Assembly (NCBI RefSeq): GCF_023015695.1 | Contig: NZ_JALKAS010000001.1 | Coordinates: forward strand, 1,302,001 to 1,366,000 | From: Jannaschia sp. S6380 | Lineage (GTDB): Bacteria > Pseudomonadota > Alphaproteobacteria > Rhodobacterales > Rhodobacteraceae | Direction: 5' to 3' | Length of the DNA: 64,000 nucleotides | Shown: positions 18,437-28,710 of the stretch, in pieces | Layout of the letters: each line of letters starts with the position of its first letter | Numbering within the stretch: the first letter of the stretch is position 1 | Program-made: the position numbers and the translations under genes | The notes under the pieces: generated by a model | Told to the model about the DNA's origin: nothing | Databases searched by the model: none | What the model saw: the letters and a program-made list of their open reading frames with translations, nothing else

Positions 18437-18518
18437 GACAGTTTTCTGAAAATCGCTTTCATTATTTTCAGATACTCGATTATTCTCATAATCTCCATGG
18501 CTTGTCGTTTTTCAGACG
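18437..18518. promoter_or_regulatory. AT-rich divergent control region between bhcA and bhcR with palindromes
   Basis: An AT-rich patch in an otherwise GC-rich window. It holds a perfect palindrome TTTTCTGAAAA (18442-18452), a perfect 6-bp inverted repeat GATTAT-TCTC-ATAATC (18478-18493) and further TTTTCAGA copies near 18465 and 18509. IclR regulators bind short palindromes, so these are candidate BhcR operators for the bhcA promoter and for autoregulation. Which palindrome is the operator is not established by sequence. Confidence 0.6.
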
Positions 18519-18534
18519 TGCGCCGGACAGATCC

Positions 18535-19389
18535 ATGAAAGAAATTTCCGACATGTCGAAGAACGATCCGCGCCCCCGCGGCCGCCCGCGCGCCTTCACC
18601 GACCGGACCGAGCAGAACACGATCAAGACACTCGACCGGGCGATGCATGTCCTCTCTACCCTGTCCCGGCTGGAGGACGCGACCCTCACCGCGCTGGCCG
18701 AAGCCACCGGCGACCCGGCCGCCAGCGTCTATCGCGTGCTGATCACCCTGCAGGCGCATGACATCGTGGAACTGGAGCCGTCGGACCAGACCTGGCATGT
18801 CGGATCGGGCGCGTTCCAGATCGGGTCGGCCTTCCTGCGCCGCACGTCGCTGATCGACCGGGCGCGGCGTCCGATGCGCGACCTGATGGAGGCGACGGGC
18901 GAGACCGCCAATCTGGGCATTCACCGCGACGGCGAGGTCCTGTTCGTCGGACAGATCGAGACGCGGGCCCCGATCCGCGCGTTCTTTCCGCCCGGCACGC
19001 GGGCCGACCTGCACGCATCGGGTATCGGCAAGGTGCTGCTGGCCGCGATGACCGAGGCGCGCCGCAGCGCCCTGCTGCCGGATCCGCTGCCGGCCTATAC
19101 CGATCACACTTTGTCGGATGCATGCGCGCTGGCGGATGACCTCGGCCGGATCGCGGCGCGCGGCTATGCCGTCGACGACGAGGAGCGCAACGCCGGCATG
19201 CGCTGCATCGCGGCCCCGGTGCGCAACCTGCATGGCGAGGTGGTGGCGGGGTTGTCGATCTCGGGCCCCGCAAGCCGTGTCACCCCCGACCGGACGGAGA
19301 CGCTGGCGCGCGCGGTCGTGGCTGCCGCCGCCGACCTGTCAGAACGCCTGGGCGCGCGACCTAGAGCGTCAGGGGCGCGTGGCGATTGA
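18535..19389 (+). CDS. bhcR: IclR-family regulator BhcR
   Basis: IclR-type transcriptional regulator, 284 residues. An N-terminal winged helix (TLTALAEATGDPAASVYRVL region) is followed by an IclR effector domain (ASGIGKVLLAA, GYAVDDEERNAGMRCIAAPV). In the beta-hydroxyaspartate cycle, BhcR is the glyoxylate-responsive activator of bhcABCD. The start is uncertain: ATGs at 18535 and 18553 both lack a good ribosome binding site. It is divergent from bhcA, and its 3' end overlaps the convergent allE by 29 bp. Confidence 0.9.
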   Translation: MKEISDMSKNDPRPRGRPRAFTDRTEQNTIKTLDRAMHVLSTLSRLEDATLTALAEATGDPAASVYRVLITLQAHDIVELEPSDQTWHVGSGAFQIGSAFLRRTSLIDRARRPMRDLMEATGETANLGIHRDGEVLFVGQIETRAPIRAFFPPGTRADLHASGIGKVLLAAMTEARRSALLPDPLPAYTDHTLSDACALADDLGRIAARGYAVDDEERNAGMRCIAAPVRNLHGEVVAGLSISGPASRVTPDRTETLARAVVAAAADLSERLGARPRASGARGD

Positions 19390-20200
19390 CGTCCTTGTAG
19401 AGCAGGTAGCGGAACGGCCCCGGCCCGCCGGCATAGCAGGCCTGCGGGCAGAACGCGCGCAGCCACATGAAATCGCCCGCCTCGACCTCAACCCAGTCGT
19501 CGTTCAGGCGATAGACGGCCTTTCCTTCCAGCACGTAGAGACCATGCTCCATCACGTGCGTTTCCAGAAAGGGGATCACGCCGCCCGGCTGGAACGTGAC
19601 GATGGTGACATGCATGTCATGTCCCAGATCCGCCGGGTCGACGAAGCGCGTCGTGGCCCAGGTGCCGTTCGTGTCGGGCATGACCGACGGCTCAACCTCG
19701 GCATCCGAGGTGAAGACCGCCGCTGGAACGTCGATCCCGTCGGCCTTCTGATAACGCTTGCGGATCCAGTGGAATCGCGCGGCGATGTCGCCTTCGTTGC
19801 GAAGCGTCCAGCTCGCCCCCGGCGGCAGCCAGGCATAGCCGCCGGGATCCAGCCGGTGCGCATCGCCCCCGAGCCGGATCGTCACCGCCCCCTCCATCAC
19901 GAAGATCGCGGCCTGCGCGTCGGTCTCCGCCTCGGGGTGGTCGGACCCGCCGCCGGGCTGAACCTCCATGATGTACTGGCTGAACGTCTCGGCGAACCCG
20001 GTCATCGGGCGCGCCAGCACCCATAGACGCGTCTCGTCCCAATGCGGCAGGAAGCTGGTGACGATGTCGCGCATCGTGCCGCCCGGAATAACGGCATAGG
20101 CGGTCTTGAACACGGCCCGGTCGGTCAGAAGCTGCGTCTGCGGCGGATGCCCGCCATGGGGGGCGTGATACGGCCGGCTGTCGCGGTGCGCGCGGGACAT
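19361..20200 (-). CDS. allE: (S)-ureidoglycine aminohydrolase
   Basis: Bicupin enzyme, 279 residues, releasing ammonia from (S)-ureidoglycine to give ureidoglycolate, the AllA substrate. Two cupin halves are visible, with GYAWLPPGASW near residue 120 and the metal-site HVMEHGLYVLEGKAVYRL near residue 215. Its presence implies that allantoate is opened by an amidohydrolase giving ureidoglycine, but no such gene lies in the window. It overlaps bhcR tail to tail. Confidence 0.93.
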   Translation of the reverse strand: MSRAHRDSRPYHAPHGGHPPQTQLLTDRAVFKTAYAVIPGGTMRDIVTSFLPHWDETRLWVLARPMTGFAETFSQYIMEVQPGGGSDHPEAETDAQAAIFVMEGAVTIRLGGDAHRLDPGGYAWLPPGASWTLRNEGDIAARFHWIRKRYQKADGIDVPAAVFTSDAEVEPSVMPDTNGTWATTRFVDPADLGHDMHVTIVTFQPGGVIPFLETHVMEHGLYVLEGKAVYRLNDDWVEVEAGDFMWLRAFCPQACYAGGPGPFRYLLYKDVNRHAPLTL

Positions 20201-20349
20201 GGGAAAACCTCGGGCATTTGGACCTGCTTTCAGTATCCGGGCGGACGCGGGCGGATCGTAGCCGTCACCGGACCGAAGGACCTATCCGGCGATCTTGAAG
20301 ATCGGACGCGCGGGTGTGGGCCAAGGCCGCCGCCCGCCGCCCCGAACAC

Positions 20350-20625
20350 CTAACCGGCGCGCCGAACCGGCTTAGGCACGGCCACGCCCTTCCTGAGGCA
20401 CCGTTTCACATAGGCCGCCCGCCGATGGCCGTACCGGCCCATCTGCGCCTGCTGGGCCAGCACCAGGGCGACGAAGCCCGCCCCCTCCGCCCGTCCTGCC
20501 TTGGACGCGGCCTTGCCGACCTTCTTCTGCGCCTTCGTCATCGAGCAGCCGATGCAATGCGTCCCGGCCGGGCCGGATCGCTTGAACTTGCAAACATCGA
20601 TGCAGGGGGTCGGGGTCTTCGGCAT
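20350..20625 (-). CDS. DUF1289 family protein
   Basis: Small protein of 91 residues with a four-cysteine pattern, PCIDVCKFK then HCIGCSMT, near the N terminus, as in DUF1289 proteins. The C-terminal half is rich in Lys and Arg. The ATG at 20625 has a GAAGGGA site. The cysteines suggest a zinc or Fe-S site, but the function is unknown. It stands alone between allE and the Ugp transporter. Confidence 0.75.
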   Translation of the reverse strand: MPKTPTPCIDVCKFKRSGPAGTHCIGCSMTKAQKKVGKAASKAGRAEGAGFVALVLAQQAQMGRYGHRRAAYVKRCLRKGVAVPKPVRRAG

Positions 20626-20908
20626 GATCGTCCCTTCGACTTGGCCACGGGGTGCAACGCGGCCCGCCGCCTTTCGGATCATTCGAAGATTGCGTCCGGA
20701 GGCCGATGGGCGTCAGGACATTCGCCCGCAGCCGGCGCGCCCATGCGGTCAAGCCGCCCAGACGCGCAGGGCGACCGATCCCGTTCGTGCCCCCGCAGAC
20801 GCAACTTGCAGTCCGTCCGCTGCGGTGTTGCTATACAAGTCGGAGAAACCGGCGCGGCTCGAACCGCGCGCGGGTTCTTCACGCGCTTGAGGTTTCAGGG
20901 AGGAAATC

Positions 20909-22219
20909 ATGAGAAGATATCTAGTATCGACCGTATCGGCCGTACTTCTGACGGGCACGGCCGCGCCGTCCTGGGCGGCGGAGATCGAGTTCTGGCACGC
21001 CTTCACCGGCCGCCTGGGGGACCTCGTTGCCGAACAGGTCGAGACGTTCAACGCGTCACAGGACGAACACAGCGTCGTCGCCTCGCACAAGGGCAACTAT
21101 TCCGAGACGCTCAATGCCGGGATCGCCGCGTTCCGGGCGGGCGAGCAGCCGGACATCCTGATGGTGTTCGAGGTCGGCACGGCCACGATGATGAACGCCG
21201 CGGGCGCGATCAAGCCGATCCACGAGGTCATGGCCGAGGCTGGGATGGAGTTCGACCAGTCGAAATACATCGGCTCGGTCAAGGGGTACTACACCTCCGC
21301 GGACGGCAACATGCTGTCGCTGCCGTTCAATTCGTCCACGCCGGTCCTTTGGGTCAACCGCAACAAGCTGGAGGAAGCGGGGATCGACCCGGACACCGAC
21401 CTGTCGACCTGGGAAAACGTCAGCGCGGTCCTGGACCAACTGAAGGAGGCCGGCGTCGACTGTCCGATGACCACCGCCTGGCAAAGCTGGATCCACCTGG
21501 AAAACTTCTCGGCCTATCACGACGTGCCCTTCGCGACGCAGGCCAACGGCTTCGGCGGCACCGATACGGAGTTGGCGTTCAATTCCGATGCGCAGGTCGC
21601 CCACATCTCGGCGATGGGGGATTGGGCGCAGGACGGCAAGTTCATCTATGCCGGCCGCCGCAACGAAGGCGGGGCCAACTTCCGCGCGGGCGAATGCGCC
21701 CTCTTCACGGAATCGTCGGCCGGATATGCGGGCATCAGCTCGGAGGCGGAGTTCGAATTCGACGTCCGCCCCCTGCCCTATTGGGAAGCCGTCGCGGGCG
21801 AGCCGCAGAACACGATCATCGGCGGCGCCTCGCTGTGGGTGATGGAAGGTCAGACGCCGGAGGAATACGAGGCGGTCGCGGCCTTCCTCGACTTCCTCTC
21901 CTCGCCCGAGATACAGGCAAAGTGGCATCAAGACACGGGCTACCTGCCGATTACGGCCGAGGCGGGCGAGCTGACCCGCAGCCAAGGATTCTACGACGAG
22001 AATCCCGGCACGGACGTGGCCGTCATCCAGATGACCGCGAAGGAACCGACCGACAATTCCAAGGGCCTGCGCCTTGGATCGTTCGACCAGATCCGCGGCA
22101 TCATCGACGAGGAGCTGGAGGCCGTCTGGGCTGGCGACAAGGACGCGCAGACCGCGCTGGACAGCGCCGTCGATCGCGGCAACCAGCTGTTGCGCCGCTT
22201 CGAGCAGGCCAGCCAGTAG
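20909..22219 (+). CDS. ugpB: ABC transporter glycerol-3-phosphate binding protein UgpB
   Basis: Periplasmic binding protein, 436 residues, with an N-terminal Sec signal ending PSWAAEIEFWHAF. It carries stretches typical of UgpB: KGNYSETLNAGIAAFR, EVGTATMM, LPFNSSTPVLWVN and, at the end, RGNQLLRRFEQAS. It should deliver sn-glycerol-3-phosphate or glycerophosphodiesters to the UgpAEC complex encoded next. A GGAGG site lies seven bases before the ATG. Confidence 0.93.
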   Translation: MRRYLVSTVSAVLLTGTAAPSWAAEIEFWHAFTGRLGDLVAEQVETFNASQDEHSVVASHKGNYSETLNAGIAAFRAGEQPDILMVFEVGTATMMNAAGAIKPIHEVMAEAGMEFDQSKYIGSVKGYYTSADGNMLSLPFNSSTPVLWVNRNKLEEAGIDPDTDLSTWENVSAVLDQLKEAGVDCPMTTAWQSWIHLENFSAYHDVPFATQANGFGGTDTELAFNSDAQVAHISAMGDWAQDGKFIYAGRRNEGGANFRAGECALFTESSAGYAGISSEAEFEFDVRPLPYWEAVAGEPQNTIIGGASLWVMEGQTPEEYEAVAAFLDFLSSPEIQAKWHQDTGYLPITAEAGELTRSQGFYDENPGTDVAVIQMTAKEPTDNSKGLRLGSFDQIRGIIDEELEAVWAGDKDAQTALDSAVDRGNQLLRRFEQASQ

Positions 22220-22306
22220 CCGTCGGGCGAAAGCGTGCATGAGATCGGCAGCGGCCAGGCCCTGGCCGCTGCCGGCGGAAACCGGCATCCCGCAGGGGTT
22301 TGAGCA

Positions 22307-23188
22307 TTGGAAAAGCGCGTCACGTTCAAGGGCTGGCTGCTGCCGCTTGCGCTGGTCTTTCCGCAGGTCCTGATTTCCGCCGTTTTCTTCTTCTATCCGG
22401 CCGCGCAGGCGATCTGGCAGTCCCTCTTCATCCCCGACCCGTTCGGCCTGTCCAAGCAATTCGTGGGCCTGGGCAACTTCGCCTACCTGCTGGACGATCC
22501 GTTCTACCGTGCGTCGTTCTGGACGACGGCGGTTTTCTCGACGCTGGTCACCGTCGTCTCCATGGTGCCGGCGCTGTTCCTGGCGGTGCTGGCCGATCGC
22601 CTCATCAAGGGGGCGGGTGTCTATCGCACGCTGCTGATCTGGCCCTATGCGGTCGCGCCGGCGGTCGCGGGCGTGCTGTGGCTTTTCATGTTCAACACGC
22701 GGGTCGGCGTGGTGTCGTGGTATGTCGGCCTGCTGGGCTATGACTGGAACCACGTCCTGAACGAGGCCGAGGCGATGGGCCTGGTGGTCGTCGCGTCGGC
22801 CTGGGGGCGGATCAGCTACAACTTCCTGTTCTTCTTCGCCGCGCTCCAGGCGGTGCCCAGATCGGTGATTGAGGCGGCGGCCATCGATGGCGCACATTTC
22901 TGGCGCCGGTTCTTCGACATCGTGCTGCCGCTCCTGTCGCCCACGACCTTCTTCCTGCTGGTGGTAAACGTCGTCTATTCCTTCTTCGAAACCTTCGGCG
23001 TGATCCACACCATCACTTCGGGCGGGCCGCAGCAGGCGACGACGATCCTCGTCTACAAGGTCTTCAAGGACGGATTTGTGGGCCAGGATCTGGGGTCGTC
23101 GGCAGCGCAGTCGGTCATCCTGCTCTTCATCGTCGGCGCGCTGACGGTGCTGCAGTTCAAGTTCGTCGAAAAGCGAGTGCATTACTGA
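22307..23188 (+). CDS. ugpA: ABC transporter permease UgpA
   Basis: Inner-membrane permease, 293 residues with six predicted helices and the EAAAIDGA loop near residue 188 that contacts the ATPase. The start is TTG at 22307 with a GCAGGGG site, since no ATG fits. Its stop overlaps the ugpE start (TGATG). Confidence 0.9.
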   Translation: MEKRVTFKGWLLPLALVFPQVLISAVFFFYPAAQAIWQSLFIPDPFGLSKQFVGLGNFAYLLDDPFYRASFWTTAVFSTLVTVVSMVPALFLAVLADRLIKGAGVYRTLLIWPYAVAPAVAGVLWLFMFNTRVGVVSWYVGLLGYDWNHVLNEAEAMGLVVVASAWGRISYNFLFFFAALQAVPRSVIEAAAIDGAHFWRRFFDIVLPLLSPTTFFLLVVNVVYSFFETFGVIHTITSGGPQQATTILVYKVFKDGFVGQDLGSSAAQSVILLFIVGALTVLQFKFVEKRVHY

Positions 23189-24075
23189 TGACCGAGGCCG
23201 TCAAGATCGCACCCGTCGATGCCGAGCCGCCCCCCGGCATGGTCGAGAAACGGGGCGGCGCCTTGTGGCTGACCCATGCGCTGATGATCCTGGGCGTGCT
23301 GATCGTCTTCTTCCCGATCTGGCTGGCCTTCGTCGCATCGACCGTGACCCAGGCCGAGATCGTGTCGCCGCCGATGCCTTTGCTGCCGGGCGACCGGCTG
23401 GTGGAAAACTACAGCCGCGCCCTCCTGTCGGGCGTGAACGTTCCGGTCGCCACGATGCTCTTCAACTCCTCGGTCATGGCGCTGGGCATCGCGCTGGGCA
23501 AGATCGCGATCTCCCTGCTCTCGGCCTTCGCCATCGTCTATTTCCGGTTTCCGGGGCGCACGACGTTCTTCTGGATGATCTTCATCACCCTGATGCTGCC
23601 GGTCGAGGTGCGCATCGTCCCGACCTACGAGGTCGTCGCGGGCTTCGGAATGCTAAACTCCTATTCCGGCCTGATCTTCCCGCTGATCGCGTCGGCGACG
23701 GCGACATTCCTGTTTCGGCAGTTCTTCATGACCATCCCCGACGAGCTGGCCGAGGCCGCGCGCGTCGACGGGGCGGGTCCGATGCGCTTCTTCTTCGACA
23801 TCGTCCTGCCGATGAGTCGGACGAACATCGCCGCACTCTTCGTGATCCTGTTCATCTACGGGTGGAACCAGTACCTCTGGCCCCTGCTGATCACCACCGA
23901 TCCCGAGATGAACACCATCGTGATGGGCATCAAGCAGATGTTCCCCTCGGGCGACGACACCGCCGACTGGCCCGTTATCATGGCGACGTCGATCCTGGCG
24001 ATGATCCCGCCGGTCATCATCGTCGTGTCGATGCAGAGGCTCTTCATCAGCGGGCTAGTGGACAGTGAGAAGTAA
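23188..24075 (+). CDS. ugpE: ABC transporter permease UgpE
   Basis: Second permease of the Ugp importer, 295 residues, six helices, with the coupling loop [14 protein letters not shown] near residue 190. A charged N-terminal extension of about 25 residues precedes the first helix. Start and stop both overlap the neighbouring genes, so the operon is tightly coupled. Confidence 0.9.
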   Translation: MTEAVKIAPVDAEPPPGMVEKRGGALWLTHALMILGVLIVFFPIWLAFVASTVTQAEIVSPPMPLLPGDRLVENYSRALLSGVNVPVATMLFNSSVMALGIALGKIAISLLSAFAIVYFRFPGRTTFFWMIFITLMLPVEVRIVPTYEVVAGFGMLNSYSGLIFPLIASATATFLFRQFFMTIPDELAEAARVDGAGPMRFFFDIVLPMSRTNIAALFVILFIYGWNQYLWPLLITTDPEMNTIVMGIKQMFPSGDDTADWPVIMATSILAMIPPVIIVVSMQRLFISGLVDSEK

Positions 24076-25133
24076 TGGCTGAGATAAGTCTCGAGAACGT
24101 TCGCAAGCGGTTCGGCGACACCGCCGTGATCCACGGCGTGGATGTCGACATCGCGGATGGCGAGTTCATCGTCATCGTGGGCCCCTCCGGCTGCGGGAAG
24201 TCCACGCTTTTGCGCATGGTCGCCGGGCTGGAGAGCGTCTCCTCCGGCGAGATCCGGATCGGCGGGAACCGCGTCAACGAGATGGAGCCGATGGAGCGGG
24301 ACATCGCGATGGTGTTCCAGAACTACGCGCTCTATCCGCATATGAGCGTGCGCGAGAACATGGCGTACAGCCTGAAGATCGCCGGCCTGTCCAAGTCGGA
24401 TCGAAACGCGAAGGTCGCGGAGGCGGCGAAGCTGCTGCAGCTCGAGGACTATCTCGACCGCAAGCCAAAGCAGCTTTCGGGCGGTCAGCGCCAGCGGGTG
24501 GCGATGGGCCGCGCCATCGTGCGCGAACCGGCGGTGTTCCTGTTCGACGAGCCGCTGTCGAACCTCGACGCCAAGCTGCGCGTGCAGATGCGGCTGGAGA
24601 TCAAGGAGTTGCAGTCGAAGCTCGGGATCACCGCGCTCTACGTCACCCACGATCAGGTCGAGGCGATGACGATGGCCGACCGCATGATCGTGATGAACAA
24701 CGGCGTGGTGGAGCAGATCGGCACGCCGCTCGACGTCTACGAACGCCCGCGCACCCTGTTCGCCGCGCAATTCATCGGCTCGCCCGCCATGAACATCGTC
24801 AACGGGACGGCCGCCGGGGGAAGCGTGTCGCTGCCGGGCGGGTCGTCCCTGCCCCTGGCGACTGCGCATGAAGGCGCGGTGAAGGTCGGCATCCGCCCCG
24901 AACACGTTCAGCCGGACCCGGACGGCCTCGTCGCACTGAATGTCCAGCTGGCCGAACCGCTGGGCGCGAACACGCTGCTTCACGGTCGCCTCGAAGGGTC
25001 CGGGCAGCCCTTCACCCTCAGCCTGTCGGGCGTCCATCAGCCGCGCCCGGGCGACGCCGCGCTGAAGTTCTCGATCGACGCGGCGCGCGTGCATCTCTTC
25101 GATCCGTCCACCGGGGAACGGCTGGACGTCTGA
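24075..25133 (+). CDS. ugpC: ABC transporter ATPase UgpC
   Basis: ATP-binding subunit, 352 residues. It has Walker [10 protein letters not shown] (near residue 37), signature [14 protein letters not shown], Walker [17 protein letters not shown] and a H-loop TALYVTHDQ, followed by a C-terminal TOBE-type domain. It completes a ugpBAEC operon. No ugpQ follows, unlike in some enterics. Confidence 0.93.
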   Translation: MAEISLENVRKRFGDTAVIHGVDVDIADGEFIVIVGPSGCGKSTLLRMVAGLESVSSGEIRIGGNRVNEMEPMERDIAMVFQNYALYPHMSVRENMAYSLKIAGLSKSDRNAKVAEAAKLLQLEDYLDRKPKQLSGGQRQRVAMGRAIVREPAVFLFDEPLSNLDAKLRVQMRLEIKELQSKLGITALYVTHDQVEAMTMADRMIVMNNGVVEQIGTPLDVYERPRTLFAAQFIGSPAMNIVNGTAAGGSVSLPGGSSLPLATAHEGAVKVGIRPEHVQPDPDGLVALNVQLAEPLGANTLLHGRLEGSGQPFTLSLSGVHQPRPGDAALKFSIDAARVHLFDPSTGERLDV

Positions 25134-25653
25134 CCGCGCGGGCCCGGTTTGAGCGGGCACCCCTGCCGAATTGCGGAACCGGGCGGCCGTCGGAAGCCGG
25201 ACCATTCAATCGGCCAGGCGATCATCCCGCCGCGACGCACGCCAAGCCGGCCTCGCCATGCACGGCCTCGTCGCATCCGTCGCAGCATGGACGTGAGAGG
25301 AGAACGAAGCGAAGCTTGAGAGTGACGCGTGCCGTGCGCGATCAGCGAGGAAAGCCGCAGCGAACGGGCAGCAGAGTTTTACAGGGGCATTGCGATCCGG
25401 ACGAGCTCTGGCGGAACACGCGGATCACTCCTCATCTCGTCATGGGTCAGCACCAAGGTCGCGAACTGGCCGGCGTCGCCAGCCGCGCCTGAGCCATCAT
25501 GCTGTCCACGCGCGACGACACGACCCGTCGGATCGGTCGATGCGATTGCGCGTTCGTGCTCGGACAGGCTTCGGGGCAGATTCCAGGACAGCCACGGCAA
25601 TCCGGTGCCGCCGGCCAATGCCGGCGCGGCATGATCCGGGTCAGGCGCCAAGA

Positions 25654-25797
25654 CTACGCCGCCTTGATGCGCTCCACCAGCTTTCGGTCGAGAACACGTT
25701 CCGACCTGCGTAGGCGGCGGGCAACGGTGGTGGGATCCGAGCGCAGCTGTTCGGCGGCGCGGGCAACGTAGCCGCCCTCGGTCCAAGCGAGGCCGTC
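25654..25797 (-). pseudogene. LysR-type helix-turn-helix remnant
   Basis: About 47 residues on the minus strand resemble the N-terminal DNA-binding helices of LysR regulators (AAEQLRSDPTTVARRL then VLDRKLVER), ending in a stop where the effector domain should follow. Nothing upstream or downstream restores a full gene. It lies in a 780-bp stretch after ugpC (25134-25912) where I see no intact gene. Confidence 0.45.
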
Positions 25798-25912
25798 GCT
25801 GGCGCGCATGCCGCCTTCCGCGTGTATGCAGGAAGGCTGCCAGGTTCTGCATACTTGCCGGTGCCCGTCGGGCCGATCCTCGTTCCTGTCATCCGCCAGG
25901 AGGCGCATTCCG

Positions 25913-26242
25913 ATGAAGACCGGCCGAACTCCTACCACCGCCGCCCCGCCCGAGGAGGGATGGGATGTCCTCGGCCCGAACGACGTACATGTAAGGGGCT
26001 GGGCGTTCGGCATCTACGTCGCGGCCGCCCGGCCCGGCGGGTCCAGGACCGCGGATGCGTCCGTCGCCAAGCGCGTCCGCGAAACGTCGTTGGGGCCGGC
26101 GATGAAGATGCAGTCCGACAAGCTGCTCACGAACTCGTTGGAAGAGCTTAAGCCCTGCAACGAAGTCGGAAAGCCCCATCCCCGCAAGGTCAAGGGCGAC
26201 GCATCCAGGAGGGCCGTCCGCGCCCGCGCGGCGGTGGCCTGA
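25913..26242 (+). CDS. small hypothetical protein
   Basis: A 109-residue open frame whose ATG is preceded by CCAGGAGG ten bases upstream, a good ribosome binding site. It opens with a Thr/Pro-rich stretch and ends in a Lys/Arg/Ala-rich tail. No family is recognised. It sits in a degenerate region, so it may be a remnant. Confidence 0.4.
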   Translation: MKTGRTPTTAAPPEEGWDVLGPNDVHVRGWAFGIYVAAARPGGSRTADASVAKRVRETSLGPAMKMQSDKLLTNSLEELKPCNEVGKPHPRKVKGDASRRAVRARAAVA

Positions 26243-26265
26243 TCCACACCCCCAGGAGTGAGACC

Positions 26266-26610
26266 ATGGCACGTCTCGCAACCGCCCACGCGAGCGGACT
26301 GATCGCGGATGCCTCGCCGACGGCTGCATCGGAACGGCCTGTGCACGTGTCCTCGCCGTCGAGCCCGGGCGCATGTTTGCTTGCGACGTTGACATGGGAC
26401 GCTCGACCGTCCCGCTGCCAATGAAGGACTTCTTCGTGGTCTGGACCCCGAAGGACAAGGGGCCGCGACGGCACGCTCGTGACCGCGCCCGTTCACTATG
26501 ACGGGGCGCAGAAAGCGGGTGGCCGGGCCGCTGCGGCCGTGGCGGGCGCGCTGGCCGTGGACTTCCGCTATTTCGCCAACGTCCAAGGTGGCAGCTACTT
26601 CGAGATGTGA
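26266..26610 (+). pseudogene. frameshifted small hypothetical gene
   Basis: An ATG at 26266 follows an AGGAG site, but its frame closes after about 50 codons. A second frame (MFACDVDMGR, then KDFFVVWTPKDKG) and a third (GTLVTAPVHYDGAQ to a TGA at 26608) read on with protein-like composition. This looks like one small gene broken by about two frameshifts. No family is recognised. The 300 bp from here to 26917 show no further gene. Confidence 0.3.
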
Positions 26611-26917
26611 CGCGGCGTCGTCGCAAGAAAGACACCGCCATGCAGGTCCGTCTCTGAACCGCCTTGATCGCAACACGCGCCGCGCCGGGATCGGCCTTCG
26701 GCATCGTCATTGCCGACGGCACGCTGGGCTTGGCAGTCCGTCTCGGCGAACGTCGTCTGGTCGGCACGTTCGCGCGATGGGCGGCGGATGTGGAGGCTGG
26801 AACCTTGTGTTCGTCGTCATCGCGCGATCGACAACCCGGGGGAGACCCAGTGAGGCAGTCCACCCCTGGCTGTCAAATGTTACGGCGCCTTGCGCGGCCT
26901 TTCGCCCGGAGAGGTCG

Positions 26918-28693
26918 TCAGTCCGGCAGCCCCAAGACGGTGATCCGCGCCGGGCCGCCCTTCCATGGCCAGATCGGGGAGTTCATGCCAGACGCCACGG
27001 CGATGAGTTGACGGCCCCCTCCACTTCCGTCGTCGGTATAGGTGATCACGCCGCCGCCGATGGGGCCTCCGACGGCATAAGTGGCCAATTGTGCCCCGTT
27101 CACCGCGTCGAAGGCGTGGAGCGTCCCATTCAGGTCGCCGGTCAGGACGATCCCGCCCGCCGTCGGCGTGACGCCCGCGATCAGCGGCGTGGGCGCATGC
27201 CAGACCCAGGCGACCTCGCCGGTATCGGCATCAATGGCGTTCAGCCAGCCCTACGACTCTTCGGCCGGGTCGCTTTCGCCGAAGGCATGGTCCTCAGCCA
27301 TCTCCTCGGATACGCCCGACCAGGCCTGCCCCAGCGACAGCGAGACCGCGTTCTCCGGATCGGCGATGGTCACGGTCGTGCAGCGGTCGACGGAGCCGAC
27401 ATAGGCCAGATTGGTGTCCGCGTGGTAGGCCGGTCCGTTCCACATCACGCCGGCGGTGGTGCCGGGGCAGAAATAGGTGCCGTTCGGCCCGAGCGGCGCG
27501 TCGACGTTCAGCATCGTCGTCACCGCGCGGGTGAAACGCTTGTTGGGCGGCACGGCGCTGGCGGGCTGTCCGCCGCCGGGCGCGGCCTCGCCGGTGGCGC
27601 CGGTTCCGCCGACGTCGTCCTGTCCGCCGATGTCGCCGATGGACACATCCTCGAAGGCGTGGAGGTTGCCGTCCTTCGCGCCCGCCAGCACCGTCCGCGT
27701 CCCGTCGGCCGTGGTCACGACGGCGGGCGCCGCCGAAGCGTCCCAATCGTGGAAATCCTCGGGGACCATCAGGTGATGGCGCACGTAGCTGCCATCCTGT
27801 GCGTCGAGCACGGTGATCGAGTTCGTCATCAGGTTCGCCCCCTCGCGCAGGGACGAGATGAAGTCCGGCGCCGGGTTGGCCGTCGGCACGTAGAGCAGGC
27901 CGCGCCCGCCATTCGCCGCCGGGTCGAGCGTGTAGGACGTCCAGGAGGCCCCGCCGGTGATCGGCTCGTCCACGTCCACGTTCCAGGTGGTCGGATCACC
28001 CGTCGTCGCATAGCCGTCGGTGGCGTCGTTGCTGATCGGCGCGTCGACCAACGTCAGCGTGCCCACGTTCTGCTCCTTGGGAACGAGGAACGTCTCCCAG
28101 ACGGGGTCTCCCGACGTGGCATCGAACGCATAGACCCGCCCCTTGACCCCATAATTGTCGCCGCCCGCGTTGCCGACAAAGACCTTGCCGTCCCAGGCGA
28201 CGGGGGCGGCGGGAATTGTCTCGCCCTTGTCGGTGATCCCGATCTGGACCTCCCAGAGCAACGCGCCGGTCGCGGCGTCGAGCGCGATCAGCCGCCCGTC
28301 CTGCAGCCCCCGGAACAGCCGACCGTCGAGAAGCGCCGCACCGCGGTTCACCCGCAGGGGTCCCGCGCGCTGATAGTCCAGCGTGGTGCGCCAGCGTTCC
28401 TCGCAGGTGGCCGCGTCGATGGCGAAGGTGTCGAACTCGGTCGTGAAGAACATCGTGCCGGAGGCGACGATGGGCCCGGTCTGGAACGAGGTCGTCAATC
28501 CGGTGTCATAGGAACAAATCTGGCGCAGCGTGCCGACGTTCTCGCCGGTGATCTGGTCCAGCGGGCTATAGCGGTCCGACAGGAGCGCGCGGTTGTAGGA
28601 AGGCCAGTCGCCCGGCGCGACATCCTGAGCCATCGCGGGCGCAGCGGAGGCGATCATCGCGATGACAAGACGGGGGGTGGTCGATGGAAACAT
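26918..28693 (-). pseudogene. PQQ-type quinoprotein dehydrogenase with in-frame amber stop
   Basis: A 591-codon frame for a secreted beta-propeller quinoprotein alcohol-dehydrogenase-like protein: Sec signal ending PAMAQD, then DWPSYNRALLSDRYSPL and repeated tryptophan-docking segments such as ATGALLWEVQIG. At 27251-27253 a TAG interrupts it, and the same frame resumes at once with GWLNAIDADTGEVAW and runs to TGA at 26918. The last 110 codons complete the propeller. Tyr (TAC) is the simplest ancestral codon. It is probably a recent pseudogene, although readthrough or a base error is possible. Confidence 0.75.
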
Positions 28694-28710
28694 GGTCAGG
28701 TCCTTTCGTT

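Noticed and set aside
25134..25653. Short ORFs on both strands after ugpC
   Set aside because: None has a ribosome site or recognisable domain; only the LysR-like remnant further right could be supported.
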